The notes below the pieces were generated by a model, which searched no databases, was not told where the DNA came from, and was given only the letters and a program-made list of their open reading frames with translations. DNA of 64,000 bases from Varroa destructor (taxonomy: Eukaryota > Arthropoda > Arachnida > Mesostigmata > Varroidae): NCBI RefSeq assembly GCF_002443255.2, contig NW_019211455.1, positions 59,210,764-59,274,763 of the forward strand, read 5' to 3'. The position numbers and the translations under genes are program-made. This document shows, in pieces, positions 1 to 13,254 of the stretch (its first letter is position 1; each line of letters starts with the position of its first letter).

Positions 1-2559
1 AACGAAAATTCGTATTATTAGAAATGCCGAACTTATTTATTGAAGTGCTTAAAGCGTCTTTTTTCTTGGATAGGGTTCGTAACGCAATATTTAGTTTTTA
101 TATAGTTTCACCGGTTTACTATTTTATATGTTTAATAAGATTACTGCATTGGCGGTGAGTAACTGAGAACTTCAATAATTCGGTGGGCTCGAGTATCAAA
201 CTAGGACTTATTCGCTAATCAAGCTTTGAACCAAATCCAGGTTGTAAGTTAAGATTCTTAACATCGAGTACATGCAGCCAGAGGCGAAAGTGTTAGCATA
301 GAACCTAGTTTACTACTTTGACTTGCGTTTATATCGTTGGCGTCACAGAGAGATCGTCTGTAATGGTGTCGACATTTGTTTAGATCTCATGGAAACAAGT
401 GGCTTATGTTAATATATAGAAGTATGCTTATTTACACGAAAGTTACACAAAAATTGCACAAACCAAATCCTTAACCCCTCTTCTACCCATTGTTGTTTTT
501 CTTTTGAGCCCAAAACACGCTGTTATCGGGGAAATTTTGTAAAATGCCGTCGAAGGGAATGCACAGCAGTATTCGGCTCTTTATTCTCCTCCAAGAACTT
601 TTCCCGTTTTCTCTCTAGACAATATCACAGGAAATGCCACCGTCTGGATTCGAGGAAGTTCGTTTGTATGTGGCGAGAATAGCAAAAAATGGCTTGTTTT
701 CTTCTTTATTTTCAACAAAGATACGCATTTTCAACATTAAGCATATTAAAGCGAAGTGGAGTGCTATGCATAGTTCCTTAGGGCAAAGTCCGCGAAGTTC
801 TTCAATTTCTGAAGCAGTTTCATGCAAATACGACGAGACAATGGTATTTTCCATTCTCTTCATTCAGTCAACAGCACAATTACTTTTAAAATAATTTTAG
901 TTTAGTAATGATATGATATTACCTCTACTAATGTAATAGTATTATTCTTCTCTAAAGTAAAAAAAAATCGGTAATGCTACTTACACTGGGCGTCTTGCTA
1001 GACTATTTAAAATTGCAACAGTACGGTGTAGCAATTTAATAATACACTGTAGATAGTCAGCCAGTCGGGGGCATCAAACCGCTTCGGCATTCTCACTAGG
1101 GCGCTCTAACGTTCTTTAGAGCAGCTGAAATAAAATCCGTCTGTTTACAGTAAGGTTCTTTGAACGACAGCATTGCACGTTAATCTTGATTATCAGAGCA
1201 GTGCTACACAGTTATCGCCCTAATCTATTGTGAATATGAACTATACTGTGTCTCGAAAGAAAACTACATGGTACCATATCACAACAGATAAATATATATA
1301 CCATTGGATAACTCGTATAATTTTGAAAGAAAGAATGTTTCTATTACAGCAAACTTTGCCCTTCCTCTAAAATGTATTTGACGACCCTTGCGTCAGCAAA
1401 GCGGCATAGCCTTGGAAGTTTGTGACGAAATCCATTGGCGCCTATGTTCACGTTTTCCAGTGCTATCTGCTCTGCTAGACTAGATCGACCGAAAGTGAAC
1501 CATCAACCAAAGGCTGTTGTAGTGTGTATTCTCTACTGAACATGTCATGTGTCGTTTACGTCCCAATTCTCTCTTACAGCCTATGACCTAAAAGAAGACT
1601 ACCCACAGTATACCTATTATATTAGTTCTATAACTATGCCTTTCGCTGCATTTACGTAAAGTAAGAACTTTTTTTCTGCTGGAAAACATTACGTGGTTTG
1701 GTTCAATTTAGTTTGTAGATATTAACGATACTTTTCAAAAATACTTGCAGGTTAAATATCTGATAAAGATTTAGTAATAATAATTAAAAATACATCTAGT
1801 TCATCTTTGTACGCTCTCAATCACATGCATATTAGCTTGTAACCTGTATATTTTTTGCGGAGGATGTATACTCGTATATAGAAAGTGATGACAGATATCT
1901 ACAGTTAGCTAGACGATTTAGTTAATTACCACCCGTCCATGTGTATTAACGGTCCGACAATGTGTCTTCAAAAAAAATAAAAAAGTATAATAACATTCTA
2001 TAGGAAACTTACTCAACTCGTTCCTAAGTGTAGAGAATTAAAGAGCATTTAAAATAACATGCGACCCTACCCGGCGTACTCTGGCTCAGACTTGGTCGTC
2101 CATCGTCTTCCTACACACTTTTACAAGACCAACGGAACTTTTAAACAGACAAGCACGTGCAGCCGGGGAATTAGACCTATTTATTGAAGATGATTTTCAA
2201 GTATATATACAAATATGTATGTCAAAAGGTTTGCGTTACTTCCTAGCTGTACGGTCCAACAAGACTAAATTTGTAAAGTACATAAACTTTAGTGAATATA
2301 TCTTGTTGCGAGCAAATCTTAATATGAAGGAAAGAAAGAAGCCATTGGCACACAACATTAGTTGTAAATTAGATTCATGCATTTTAATTTGAGGTAGTCC
2401 GAATGTTTGACTCTTTATTCTTCGTTTAAAATATTTTTACGCATGCTTGAGTTGCTTTGATTGAATTGAATAAATAACATCCGCCTCAAAGTATATCTTT
2501 TATATACATAAGTATCTATTTTCTAAGTCGATGCGCTAAGTTTGAAGAGTAAAAGGAGC
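1..2559. other. AT-rich non-coding DNA, nothing assigned
   Basis: No recognisable gene, RNA or repeat. Open frames at 634-894 (+, 86 codons) and 615-863 (-) overlap each other antisense, are short and resemble no family I know. Confidence 0.6.
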
Positions 2560-2910
2560 CAAATGTATATTTTTTATATTAATAACTTGGGCTGGCCAAA
2601 GTTAAACAACTTGACAACAGAGCTAAAAACGGAACGGATTTGTTTGCTTCTATATAAGTCTACTGACCAGTCGTTGATTCTCTCATAACAGTCATTTTTC
2701 GAGTTTATTCTACTTTCATAGTAGGTAAGCCTGGTTATTCGATCGCTTACCATAACTTGAAGGCGCGGTGTATCAAGATTTTGAATGAACAATATATGAT
2801 CAAATAACAAGTACCCCTGTTTCAAGAAAATAATTATCTAAGCCAAAACAATGATGACTTTGAAATTCATTTGAGATCTTGTTTAGAAATTTTTCTGCTT
2901 GCGCTAACTT
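2560..2910 (-). mobile_element. Decayed non-LTR retrotransposon reverse transcriptase (CR1/L2/jockey type)
   Basis: Read on the minus strand from about 2,905 down, the translation follows the central reverse-transcriptase blocks in order. First is a FLN-like stretch resembling the 'FL-N-R' block. Next comes KQG followed by ILFI-QNLDTP (about 2,822-2,766), which matches the family's PQG...LLF-IYINDLP block. Then SDRIT (about 2,746-2,732) sits where LFADDTK is expected. Last, NDC...INDW (about 2,695-2,663) matches the usual DC-LQ-DL-W stretch. The first Asp of the FADD pair survives and the second is Arg, so the piece is catalytically dead. Several codons are missing between blocks. About 83 codons are open without an ATG (2,574-2,825). 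The order and spacing of several blocks support the call. The exact clade is inferred, and the ends and any 3' tail are not visible. Confidence 0.5.
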
Positions 2911-5430
2911 ACAACATTGGCCGACTTCTGAGAGTCCAGCGGTGGCAGTAACTCTGCAGATTCATCTTAATTAACCGCGTATTTCGATTCCGGTTGCTGT
3001 TAGAGGTGCGGTTGCCCATCAGGGATTTCACCAAAATGTCATTTATTCATGTTTCCTTTCTTCTCACCAAGACAGATGGCGCGCAAACACTTTCTAACTA
3101 TAACATTCTCTAACGCAAACACTACGCCATATACCGTATACCGCGTGCACCGGAACGTGTATTCATTGTACTTAGCTGTCATCGATTAAATTACAAATTA
3201 TATCAGCAGCATAGAGAGAGATCACAATGAAGAGGTCAGCAAGATATGGAAAGAACCTATAGATCAGCTACGTGAACAATAGATGCTACATATTTGATAG
3301 TCTTCGAATACAAGTGCTTTGTACACATGTATCTAATAAAAAATATCTCATAGCAAGATAATAAGTAGCAATACATTTTATCTAAAGACAAAATATCTAA
3401 AGATGATCCTTAGTGCAATACTTCAATAACGGTTTCGCTAAATGTTGGTGATTATTTCATTGATGAGATGGTATATTTGTAGTATTGTCGAATTATAGGA
3501 ACACTGAATTGGGCTAACAGCCTCTGTTAGTAAACGATGTTTTCTAAAAGCGTTTAAGAAAGCAACTGTGGATTTTTTTGTCAGTGACATGTATCATGAC
3601 AAAGGGAAACAATCACATTACGAACGTTTTTAAAAGTCTACAGCTGCTAATTTCTCCGCTCGTCAAACAGTCGACCCTATTCAGCTAATCATAGACCGTT
3701 TAATTGTGAGATTAGCACGCGTCTGAAGCACCGAAATCTGATTTATGTCAAGTGGAGCGAAGGCTGTTCCAAAGCCTACCGGTGAATCGGCTGACTAATT
3801 AAAGATTAATTTTGTAAAATTAAAAAAACTGTTACCAGTCGTTTTGAGCCGAACATTGGTTCACAAAGGGAAACACTTAGATAAATTAACCCACTTTTAC
3901 TGTACACGATTTAGAGTCGATCGCTTTACAAATTGAAGAAACGCGTTAACACTATATTATGTATACATCCATGGTATATTACGAAGGCTAACGAGCCATT
4001 AGGTCTCTGTAGTCTAGTTGGAGAATATGCTGCGTCAACAAGTCCTATGGAGTTGCAAGCAGCTACAGCGGTCAAATCATTTTCGCGAGCATAAAAACAC
4101 CAATAAAATGCTTTTCTCTAGAAAAGGAAATGTGCCTTCACCTACCAGTTGAATAGCATGTTTATAATATAGTCACAGATGCTTATCTGTTTCGCATTCC
4201 TTTTCGAACACATTATGGAATCGCCTGTTTTCTATCATAAATGCAAGAAAAGTTACGGCCCACCTGATTGCTACAAGAACAAAACAACAAAGCGGCGCAC
4301 AGTTACTACAGTGATTACTATTACCAAGGTGTACTGTCATAAGTAGGTCCGAACTGGCAGAAAGCTCTTCCGTGCATGTGCTAGCAAATGGAATAGTATA
4401 ACGATATATTTTGGTTTATCTACGTGTTTAAGTTCTTCCACTAAGATCCACAAAGCAATTCCTTGTTGGAAAACAAATTCGCTTTATTAATAGTTTGTTT
4501 GTAGCAGCTATGCGCCAATTCAAACGAGTACATGATACAAATACTTCTAAAGCTGGTTCAACGCTCAGTTTCTAAGAGCATAAACATAAATAGAGTTAAA
4601 TGTAAGTGTCTTAGACGACAAAGTTGTTGTAGAGGATTAGCTTTCGAATTATGTTGTGTTAAATGCGTTGCTCTATTAATTCTTTCGTTACTCTTTTCAT
4701 ATACCGAAGTGAACCGATGCATTGTGAGACGGCTCGCATCAACTTTCTGAACGCTTAGATGATCTGTAAAGGCGTAATATGCGCTAGGGTTAATTCTTTT
4801 ATGCCAGTGCTTTAGGATGTCGGGTTCTTAGGGCTGCACATAAAATCGTGATAAAATCATTTTGCATTTTCTTGCACTGCAAGATTTTTATTCTATTATA
4901 GAAGGGCTCTTTTGATGAGCTGGTTTTAAAGAAAAGAACACTCCATTACATTACGAATGCGTACATAATAGGACAGAATACATTTTTTAAGTTTTCTGAG
5001 TCTGAAGCTTTTACTTATAATCTAAACTGGAACTGTTTCTGTACTAATAATAGTGCCTATGACGAGTTATTTCAAGGCGTTCATCTATTTCTAAAATTGG
5101 CTTTGTGTATTGCACCCATTTCTTAAAGTCATTCCCGTTTCTGAGCGTAGATGTGGTCGGAGCGCACATCCATTTTTAATGGATAAAATCATAATTGACT
5201 CTTTTTAATGAACGCTTCTTACAATAAACAGCACATCACTAAACTAGAGCACACATAGACATATGCATGTTTGTTCTATCTAATGTCCCTGGTAGCTATT
5301 TTTATCTCTATAAACTATCAGAGAATCTGCTTCACTATTTAAAAATAGTTTTCCCGTGTAACTCTGACCTAATTCCCTTTGCTATTTTAAACTTTGTGTT
5401 CATTGAGAAATTTAAGTAAATTTATTCTTC
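2911..5430. other. AT-rich non-coding DNA, nothing assigned
   Basis: No recognisable feature. One short cysteine-rich open frame at 4,532-4,750 (+, 72 codons) resembles no known family and is within chance length. Confidence 0.6.
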
Positions 5431-6650
5431 GAGCCTTCATAGAATACTCGAAGGGCCAACCTGAGGCCTTTGAGGCGTTTGGATGGATTGTAGTAGTTGA
5501 AAGGGTGGACGACCTTTTTCTTTCTCTCTCGGCAGATCCGTTAGTCATCTGTTCATGTGCTGCTGTCTAATCTAATCTAATCCATTGTTCCCCATTCAAG
5601 CCCCGCTCCAATTTCACTCTCCCCATTAGTTTCACCGTGATCTTCTGTTTACCTCCTATCCTCTTTCATTCTTTAGGCACGCTAGCTATTCTCTCCACTT
5701 CAGGCGGCCTCGACGTACTACATGCGTTGGTTAAAGCTTTCAGTATAAACCGACACGCACACAAATGAAAGGTGAAGGAGCTGCAGGGCCAATGCTCAGA
5801 GATTTGGTAGCGGCTCAGTCAAGGAAACGAACTCTTCTTTGTTCTCTACTATCTCTTTACCCTCCTTTTCCTCGTCATCGGCTTGTCGTAAGCCTTTGCC
5901 TCAGGGCTTCGAGTGGAGCGCGGAACTAAAGCCGAGAACTCTTAATTATTTCTAGCAGACAGAACCGTTACCGACGCCGGCAGGTCCGTTTCTCTGTTGT
6001 ACTGCAGTAGAATACAGAGCGAGCACGAAGAAAGTGAGTGGAGCATGAAGACGACTGCATGTCTAAAAAAGTAGACCGTAGAGGCTTACATAGGAGGGCA
6101 TAGGCCACCGACCATAACTTTCCCTTCTTCATTTTCGACCATTGTACTATTGCTAGCATTAGCGCCACGGCCAATACCAGCACAAACTTCGGTTTTCAAG
6201 AGGGGTTCCCCAGCAGCAGGAACCGGCTTGCCAGGGGTATCAAACATATTGATAGCCAGGCGCCGCGGGCTCTCGAGTTCCTCAATTTTTGCCGACCCTC
6301 GTCGCCTCCCTATCCACTGACTTTTCTTGATTACCTTCTGTGTGTGACCTTAGTCTAGATAGCAAAGCGGCGCGACTCTCAAGGAATACTTGCTTTGACT
6401 TTAGTCTCTTCATTTTATGAACCAGCATGCGTCTGCTATATACCCAATGTTCAAGCAGCTTCCATATTTACACTTCTTTGGCTTCTGAACTTAGCTGCTC
6501 TTCTGCCGCTGCTACCGCAGCCGGTGCCTCTGAACATCTATTGCCTACCGTCATTTTAATAACTCTCGGAGCCGCGCAGCCCGGAGGCCTTTACACACCA
6601 AGGTGGTGTTGTCTTTATAAGTTATCGGTCCAAATGTAACTTGTGCGCTC
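5431..6650. other. GC-rich, pyrimidine-rich island
   Basis: Four sampled lines (5,581-5,700 and 6,181-6,300) contain 122 G/C in 240 bases, about 51%, well above the flanks. The left part is CT-rich on the plus strand. Short open frames occur at 5,968-6,183 (-, 71 codons) and 6,427-6,639 (+, 70 codons, with an Ala/Ser-rich stretch) without recognisable domains. It could be a promoter or enhancer island, an untranslated exon, or a GC-rich repeat. Confidence 0.4.
5566..5582. repeat. Three tandem TCTAA units
   Basis: The pentamer TCTAA occurs three times in a row, followed by TC. It is short and probably a chance or slippage product. Confidence 0.85.
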
Positions 6651-7004
6651 CTTATAACGTAGTTAATTGCGGAACGAACCCTGTTATTGGCAGGAATGTT
6701 AAGTGGGTTGACTAATAGATTAGAAGCGTTGTCATCATAGGTATATGAATTACTTAACTAAATCGTTTTTGCAGGTTAGCTGTTATTTCGTACGTCTATT
6801 TATTGTCTCAACTTTTGTACGAAGCATTTTGGTTCATAATCAGTTTACGAAATAGCGCGCTTATCAAGTAAGTGATGAAATTAATGCTTTTATATTCCAT
6901 TAAGAGAGCGTTCTATGGTCTTTGACGCACGGGGTTTGCTATTAAATAAGCAAAAATGTTTGCATCGTACATATCATCACATACGATAATTTTACCTGTG
7001 TGCA

Positions 7005-7028
7005 AACTTCGCGCTTCGGCGCGAAGTT
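7005..7028. other. Perfect 10-bp hairpin with TTCG tetraloop
   Basis: AACTTCGCGC, then TTCG, then GCGCGAAGTT. The stem is ten perfect pairs and is closed by C-G around TTCG. As plus-strand RNA this gives the exceptionally stable C(UUCG)G loop. The minus strand would give a CGAA loop, so the structure is strand-directional. No adjacent gene or U-tract explains it. Confidence 0.85.
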
Positions 7029-8792
7029 CTATATCTTCATCCTTTATTCGCAGTAGGAACGTTAAGACTTAATATTTCCATAGTAAATGCTGGTAAACCT
7101 AGTTAACTGCTTGAGCCTATTTTTTCGTCTGAGACCATGTTCGTGAGCAAGAAGTCTACCGTACCAACTAATACTTGTATGAAGTTTATTATACGCGAGT
7201 TATTATATTTAGTTTGGCAGTAAATTATTATAAAGTATCGCTTCCTCGGTCTTGAGCACAATCCTCTCTTGGTAAACTAGCATTTTGCTCCTAGCTTTGT
7301 TGAATGATTGACGTCTTAGAACGAAATAAGTAGTGGCCTGTAGAACTTTGTTTCTGACATGAATAGCCTTAGTATCCTTAATGCGTTAAGCGAACCTTGT
7401 ACCATGTAGGCTCACTATTCTATGTTTAGTACACTCTCATCTCATCGATATTATTCATATTATTATCATCAGGATGAACGATTTTAGTTTTATGCTTTTA
7501 TTTATTTTATTGTACACGCTCGAATATTCCGGTAAGGCTTGCCTTTTGCCTGCTGGAAAACATGAAGCAGCTGTGGGAAATTTCTGAAGATATTGCAAAC
7601 TATTTACTGTCACCAGCTTCTGCTTTTGCTTGCCATATCTTGAGGGAACCTCTCGAAACGTTTTCATAGCAGAGAATTTGCCAGATATATTACCTCCCTC
7701 GGACCAGCCATCCTTCACTCGTTGCAATTAATTTGACTGACTATAACAGGTACAAATAGCAAGACCGCAATATAGAGATGGCATTGACTTTCTACACACT
7801 TACAACACAGCCTTGCAAATTCTGCATTGCTCATTTACTGATAGTCCTGTCAGCTAGTTATTGCTAAATGTTTCCTGTGCTGTCTCTAAGAGTGTCGATT
7901 TCACACTGAGATGCGATCACCAGATATCATTCGGTGACTGAATATTTTCAAGCGAAACTCAATGATGTATGTCCGTTCATCGATAAGCTACTGCCGCAGT
8001 GCCTTTAACACCAATCTTGTATAAGGAAAATACGGCAGTATCTAATCGATTACCCTTAAATTCCTTTATTGTATTTATTCGATAGTACACACTGCTCTCA
8101 GCTATTCAAAGGTGGTGATTACAATCTTCGCATAGAAACTGGCAATGCATTAAATTTATTTTAGAATTACTCAGGTTAACGTCCAGCTCCTCGCATTTGG
8201 CGTTAACAACTATTGATGGGTTTTAATCTATGCAATTCGCTTTGAATGGTATACAACACCTAAATTCGAAAAAAGAGTTCCTCAATGCATTGTTATAAAC
8301 AATTGGAGCGTCTTGAACCAAACAAGCTCACAATAAAACCTGCAACCTATTATTCATACATTTTCTTCTTGGAATAAATGTTCAGAGATAATAAAACACG
8401 GTCAGTGCTATTACAACTTTCTACGATTTAGAATGTCATGGCGTAGTGGCAAATTAATGTTATCCTTGGCACGCAAATAGCTTATGTGGTCTTTTTCAAT
8501 TTCTTGCCTACGTGGGATTTGGAGTTTACTTTTTCCTGCACTCCGACCTCATTTGCAACAATAACATCTAAACACAGTCCAGAAATTTAAAAATTGTTCA
8601 GTGTTACCAAATATGACGCGTAAGTACCTATAAACAATAAATTATATTATTTTTCATCGTCATGCTATGGTTGCAAGTGTAGTTATCGTTGGAATACCTG
8701 GAACAGATAACGCTACACTTTACTCATCTAGAAACGTTGCTCTGTTGGTGGAAGCCCTGAGTGTGGTCCAATATTCTGTAGATGCTATACAT

Positions 8793-8824
8793 CGTATATC
8801 TTGATGCAATATATTGCATATACG
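8793..8824. repeat. Nested palindrome
   Basis: A perfect 16-bp palindrome (ATGCAATA/TATTGCAT, 8,804-8,819) sits inside an outer inverted pair CGTATA/TATACG. In an AT-rich region this may be chance. It could also be a dimeric protein-binding site. Confidence 0.75.
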
Positions 8825-10299
8825 GACGTAGATTAATTACCAAATTTCACTTTTATCATGAAACCTTTTTTGTCATGATGAAGCTAAGACGGTAGAGGAC
8901 ATTGATGGACCAATCCAATGAAACGAAAGTCCAACCCAACAAATGAATATCGAACGATGTTCTAAATAAGTCTAAACAGTGTGCAAAAAACATAGCTGAA
9001 ACAAAAGGCTGAGGAAAATGAAGTGTGTGAAATTATGCGGTTTTTCGTGAAAAGATTTCCTTAACTGAGTATGTTTTTGCGGGAAATTTGTCCTAAAAGA
9101 AAAGCATATAAGGCAATATAGTTCAGATACAGAAAACAGCTGCGATAATGCTAGTATACTTAAGCTATGGAGAAGTAATGGTTAAAAAAATTACGTACAT
9201 GAGTAGATTGTCAATTATAATGACATACACGTTATGCAAAAACTAAAAGCCATGAAAAGCTGATAAAACAAATTAATATTTTATTGGATCTACTTAAGCA
9301 AACCGCTTACATAGACGAGTGCATCACAATCGTATAATTAGTTTTCGGACTTTATACATGCTGTGGAATTGGTTTCTCCGATGATTCGAATTCAATTAGC
9401 CTTCGAATCTGGTAAATATATTTTATTCCGCATTGCTGAAGCCCCTTAAAGCCACATGTTGACGACCATTTTCAATACATTACAGTCTTATCTAGCTAAA
9501 CAAGTTCACATTGAATACTGGCCAGTGCTGTTGGTGTATTTAAGTAAGTTAATATATTCCGCTGTTAATCATAGCGAGAAATCAAGGTTCAGGTCAAAAC
9601 GGTTATTAGATCTTTTATTATCAAATATTGAAAAATCTTACCTGCACATATATGATTACCAACCTTAACCCACTAATTAGAATATGAATGCAACCATATT
9701 TAAGAAGGGGAAAGTATTGGGCTCTGATAAAGGTGTAATCAAAAAGGTACAATTCTATATCATTGTTTCAATTTCGTAAAAAATATTATTACTTTTTGAA
9801 AAATAAAAGTAAAACCATTAGAATTTGTTGCAGATTTTCTAGCTTTTGGATTCTACGGCCTATAGACAAAAAGACTGACTTACTTAAGTTACTAAATCCC
9901 AAGAATGAACTTAACTGTATAGGCATGAAATTGCTATACGATTACAACAAGCGTTAGCTTATTTTCCTGTTCGCATGATACGCTTCAGGCAATGCATATG
10001 CGTACTAATCTTAATATGCTATTGATCGGCATACGTATATGGATGCTCGATCTTCCATACCCCTATTAAGTAGACTGATTGATGAGGTGCCCCTTGTTGT
10101 TTGATCATCATGAAGTTTTATTCTCTCGGGTGTTTGGCAGGTAGCCAAACAAAACAATCGATTAAGCTAAAGCTCATATAAGGAGCGTCGCTTGAACAAT
10201 CACCGAGTTATTTTGTTATGGTTTAGAGACATCGAAATAGCGGCGTTTAAAGGAGGGTAGTGGCGGAACCTTATATAGACAGAAAGAAGAAATAAACAA

Positions 10300-10860
10300 G
10301 TAATTTTGTGCCTGGCCAGTGCACGCGTCTACGGACGATGATTTTCAAGTGAAGCGCAAATAGCGGTGTGGCTGGCAGGTTGGTATAGTTGTGTGCTCTG
10401 TTCGGCCTTCCCTGCTATAGCTGGAACGCGTGGTGGAATTTCAGTGGCTTGGACCGTCCGTCGAATTAAGATTCATGATGCCTCCTTATGTCGGACTCTT
10501 CTTCCTAACGTTTCTCGCGGTCAGAGAGATTCACTGCAGCTGACAGCCAGTCGTCCATCCAACTGGTTGCCGATACCTTCCGTTGCAGGAAGATCGCTTT
10601 TTGGAAACAGCGACATCGGCATGCCGCCTGCTTACCTTCTCTCAAACTCTTAATGGCCGACTCAGTTGCCCTGCGATACACTAGTAAGCACCTCCGCCTT
10701 TCTTCCTTCGTATTATCCGCTTGGCTTAGCATAGCATATGTTCCTGCACGGCGTTTCTTCCTTACTCATCTTCTCGGATATTCGTCGTAAGCCTTCTACG
10801 TTCACTCTGTATCCCCTACTGAGGTACGTACATCGTGTCTTACCTACTGTAAGCGAATAA
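10300..10860. other. GC-rich island with overlapping unassigned open frames
   Basis: Four sampled lines (10,321-10,440 and 10,501-10,620) contain 128 G/C in 240 bases, about 53%. There is an open frame of 95 codons at 10,366-10,653 (+) and an antisense one of 75 codons at 10,505-10,732 (-, rich in Arg/Lys). Neither shows a domain. Frames open on both strands are expected where G+C is high, so this is weak evidence for coding. Confidence 0.4.
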
Positions 10861-11920
10861 GTAAAGGTGTTTATAAAAGCTGAAGTCGATGAAACATATT
10901 AAATTACTTCTTTAAAAAATACTGCTTATTTAGCCATGCGAAATAAATTTTCGTAGAAGGCAGCTAAAAAGCTTGCCTTCCCCATAGTAGGTCACTATGC
11001 TGAAGTATGTCCAAAATCTAGCTGGTTCATCTGGCTACGCGCCTTTAACAAAGCTAAACCCCTGAGTCTGAGATTAATACATGTGATTATAGTTTCATCA
11101 TACGTCGCAGTTTCATGGGAAAAATTAGGTTTAAGAAATTAACATATTACGAAATGAATGGCAAAGCCCGCGAAACTGGAGAAATTATTTTGAGAATCTT
11201 AGAACTGCGTATCGTTAGGCGCAAATACACTGATCTAAGGAATTGTACTATGTTGTGTCTATTGTATCAGAAAAATTGACCCTTAGTGGTAATAGTATGT
11301 AACAGGACCTGAAAAGTATTTTTGTATTTTCGGGAAGAAGGGGAAGCCTGAAGTTAAGCTGAATTTAGCTTCGAATACAGGTGGAATAGCAATCTTACAA
11401 GTCCAATTATAATGTCTGATTCGCTGTTGTTGTCAATTCAATAGCTTCTGAGAAATTAAAGGCGAGGCAGTAATGTGAATATGGTAATAGATTTTTAAAT
11501 AATCGTTTGAAAAAACCATGGTTATTGCTTACCAAGTGAGATTATCTATAATAACCGGATAAAGTCTAACTAAAAATGATAGAGGTCAAACTAAAACTCC
11601 CTTGTCATTTATTGCCCCTTTGTCTGTAGCAAACTCAATGCTTTCAGTATAGGTGCCACTGAAATTATGTGATGAATTTAAAACCTACATAACCATGCTC
11701 GTATCTGCAGGCCGGTACGCGGTTGTTTAATATTTCTCGTGGACAAACCTCTGTATCATAACGTAATAATCTTTGTGGTACGTTTATGTTCTCTTTTACG
11801 TTGAAACAGAGTAATAGTTACTCGAAACGGATAAGACGAAATGAGCGCTCAAGCACCTAGTGACAACTCCGCGTTCTTCAAACCAGAAGGGTTTACTGAA
11901 AACCAGCACGTTGCTGTTAA

Positions 11921-11966
11921 TGGAATGTTAGGTTAGATAACTGGATTTACCTAACCTAACATTCCA
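11921..11966. repeat. 16-bp perfect hairpin containing TTAGGTTAG
   Basis: Arms TGGAATGTTAGGTTAG (11,921-11,936) and its exact reverse complement (11,951-11,966) flank a 14-nt loop. The inner arm carries nearly two units of TTAGG, the telomere repeat of many arthropods. It could be a tiny MITE-like foldback remnant, a structured RNA or a chance palindrome. No clear target-site duplication flanks it. Confidence 0.85.
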
Positions 11967-12040
11967 CTATCGTAACTGTAGTGATAGCAATTGATGGCTG
12001 GAAATAAGCTTACCCAAAAGCGCCGATATATTATTTCATT

Positions 12041-12070
12041 TGTATATAATAGTATATAATAATAGTATAC
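12041..12070. repeat. Short imperfect AT-rich tandem (GTATATAAT units)
   Basis: Two adjacent decamers differ by one base (TGTATATAAT, AGTATATAAT). A third partial unit, AATAGTATAC, follows. Confidence 0.7.
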
Positions 12071-13254
12071 ATTAAAATTTAGTTTTTTATGCAAAATATC
12101 ATCAATTAATGCAGTTAAGCATACGTTTGGTTAAACTAGGCCTAGAATAGCCACAAATTAGTATATGTATACATATGAGTTCGTCTTGTTTTTAGTGACC
12201 CTCGGTCTTTCCGTCCTGTTCACTAAAGTTCTCTGTTCTTTTTGCTTAAACGCTCTCTAAACACTTCGCAGGTGTCTATAGATAGCCCAACTACCATATA
12301 TGAATATACAAATAGATTGGGTTATAATGTTAGAATGTGAAAAGCTAAAGAAAATCAAGTAGTACGATTATTCGTACCTACCGGTCGTTCATGCAGCTCG
12401 GTAAAACCGCAGCCGCTTGCCGGTATCTAACACGTCTGCTTTGGGTGGGGTGCATATATTTGCTGCAAGGTATATCATCTCTGTCCGTTCTGCATTCCGT
12501 TACTGACATCTAAATTAAGAAACGACAGACCTTCACGTATATGTATGTGGAACTTTAGCATACAGTTGTATGCACATTTTGCGCAGTTCATACCGCGTAC
12601 TTCCTGTATTTGCATAGACACATCATTTATAAGTAGATACGCACAGTAGTCTCGAATATATTGATACTACATACAGCCATAAACGCGCGATGACGCGCTC
12701 GCATTTTATCCACCAACGACTTTTTTGTTGAATCCCTAAAATTGTGCAGAGCTTCTACTTATCAGCAAGAAGTATGTCACGGTAGTGATGATTACACTCA
12801 ATAATCGGAGTCAATTCCTGTTGCCTCATGAACTGGCAAATTGACACTGGTCATATTATATTGGTTCCTTTACGATAGCATGAATATTATCTATAAGGTT
12901 TTATATTTAAACAAATAAGCCATTGCAGCCAGCATTAACGACTCAATGTATTAGGCCAAAACTACATTCTAGGCCAATTCCTAAGAATTAAAATGACATA
13001 ACGATATTTTTCGATTCAAACCTGGCTGGTTCGCTCTTTTATGGCTTCTAAAAGATTCTTGAGGTACACTATAGTTTTGATGTATACAAAATGAGATTTA
13101 TCGAATAATATACCAATGGCTAAACTCGTAAGAAATTTATATCATATATTTCTCGTCTATACTTCACCAGAATACACAAAGTTTCAAGGAGTGTTACGCT
13201 CTAAACAGCATCCAAGTTCCCCTTTTGTTTTCATATACCATGAACACTTATGTG

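Larger units (their letters stand above)
6651..10299. other. AT-rich non-coding DNA with two hairpins
   Basis: Apart from the hairpins listed at 7,005 and 8,793 I see nothing. Short open frames at 7,455-7,727 (-), 9,456-9,668 (+) and 9,763-9,957 (+) are AT-rich, lysine- or leucine-rich and resemble no known protein. Confidence 0.55.
10861..13254. other. AT-rich non-coding DNA with one hairpin
   Basis: Only the hairpin at 11,921 and a small AT tandem at 12,041 stand out. No open frame of note. Confidence 0.6.

Noticed and set aside
2188..10350. Identical 14-mer GATGATTTTCAAGT near 2,190 and 10,337
   Set aside because: Several identical 14-mers are expected by chance in 64 kb, and the flanks do not align.
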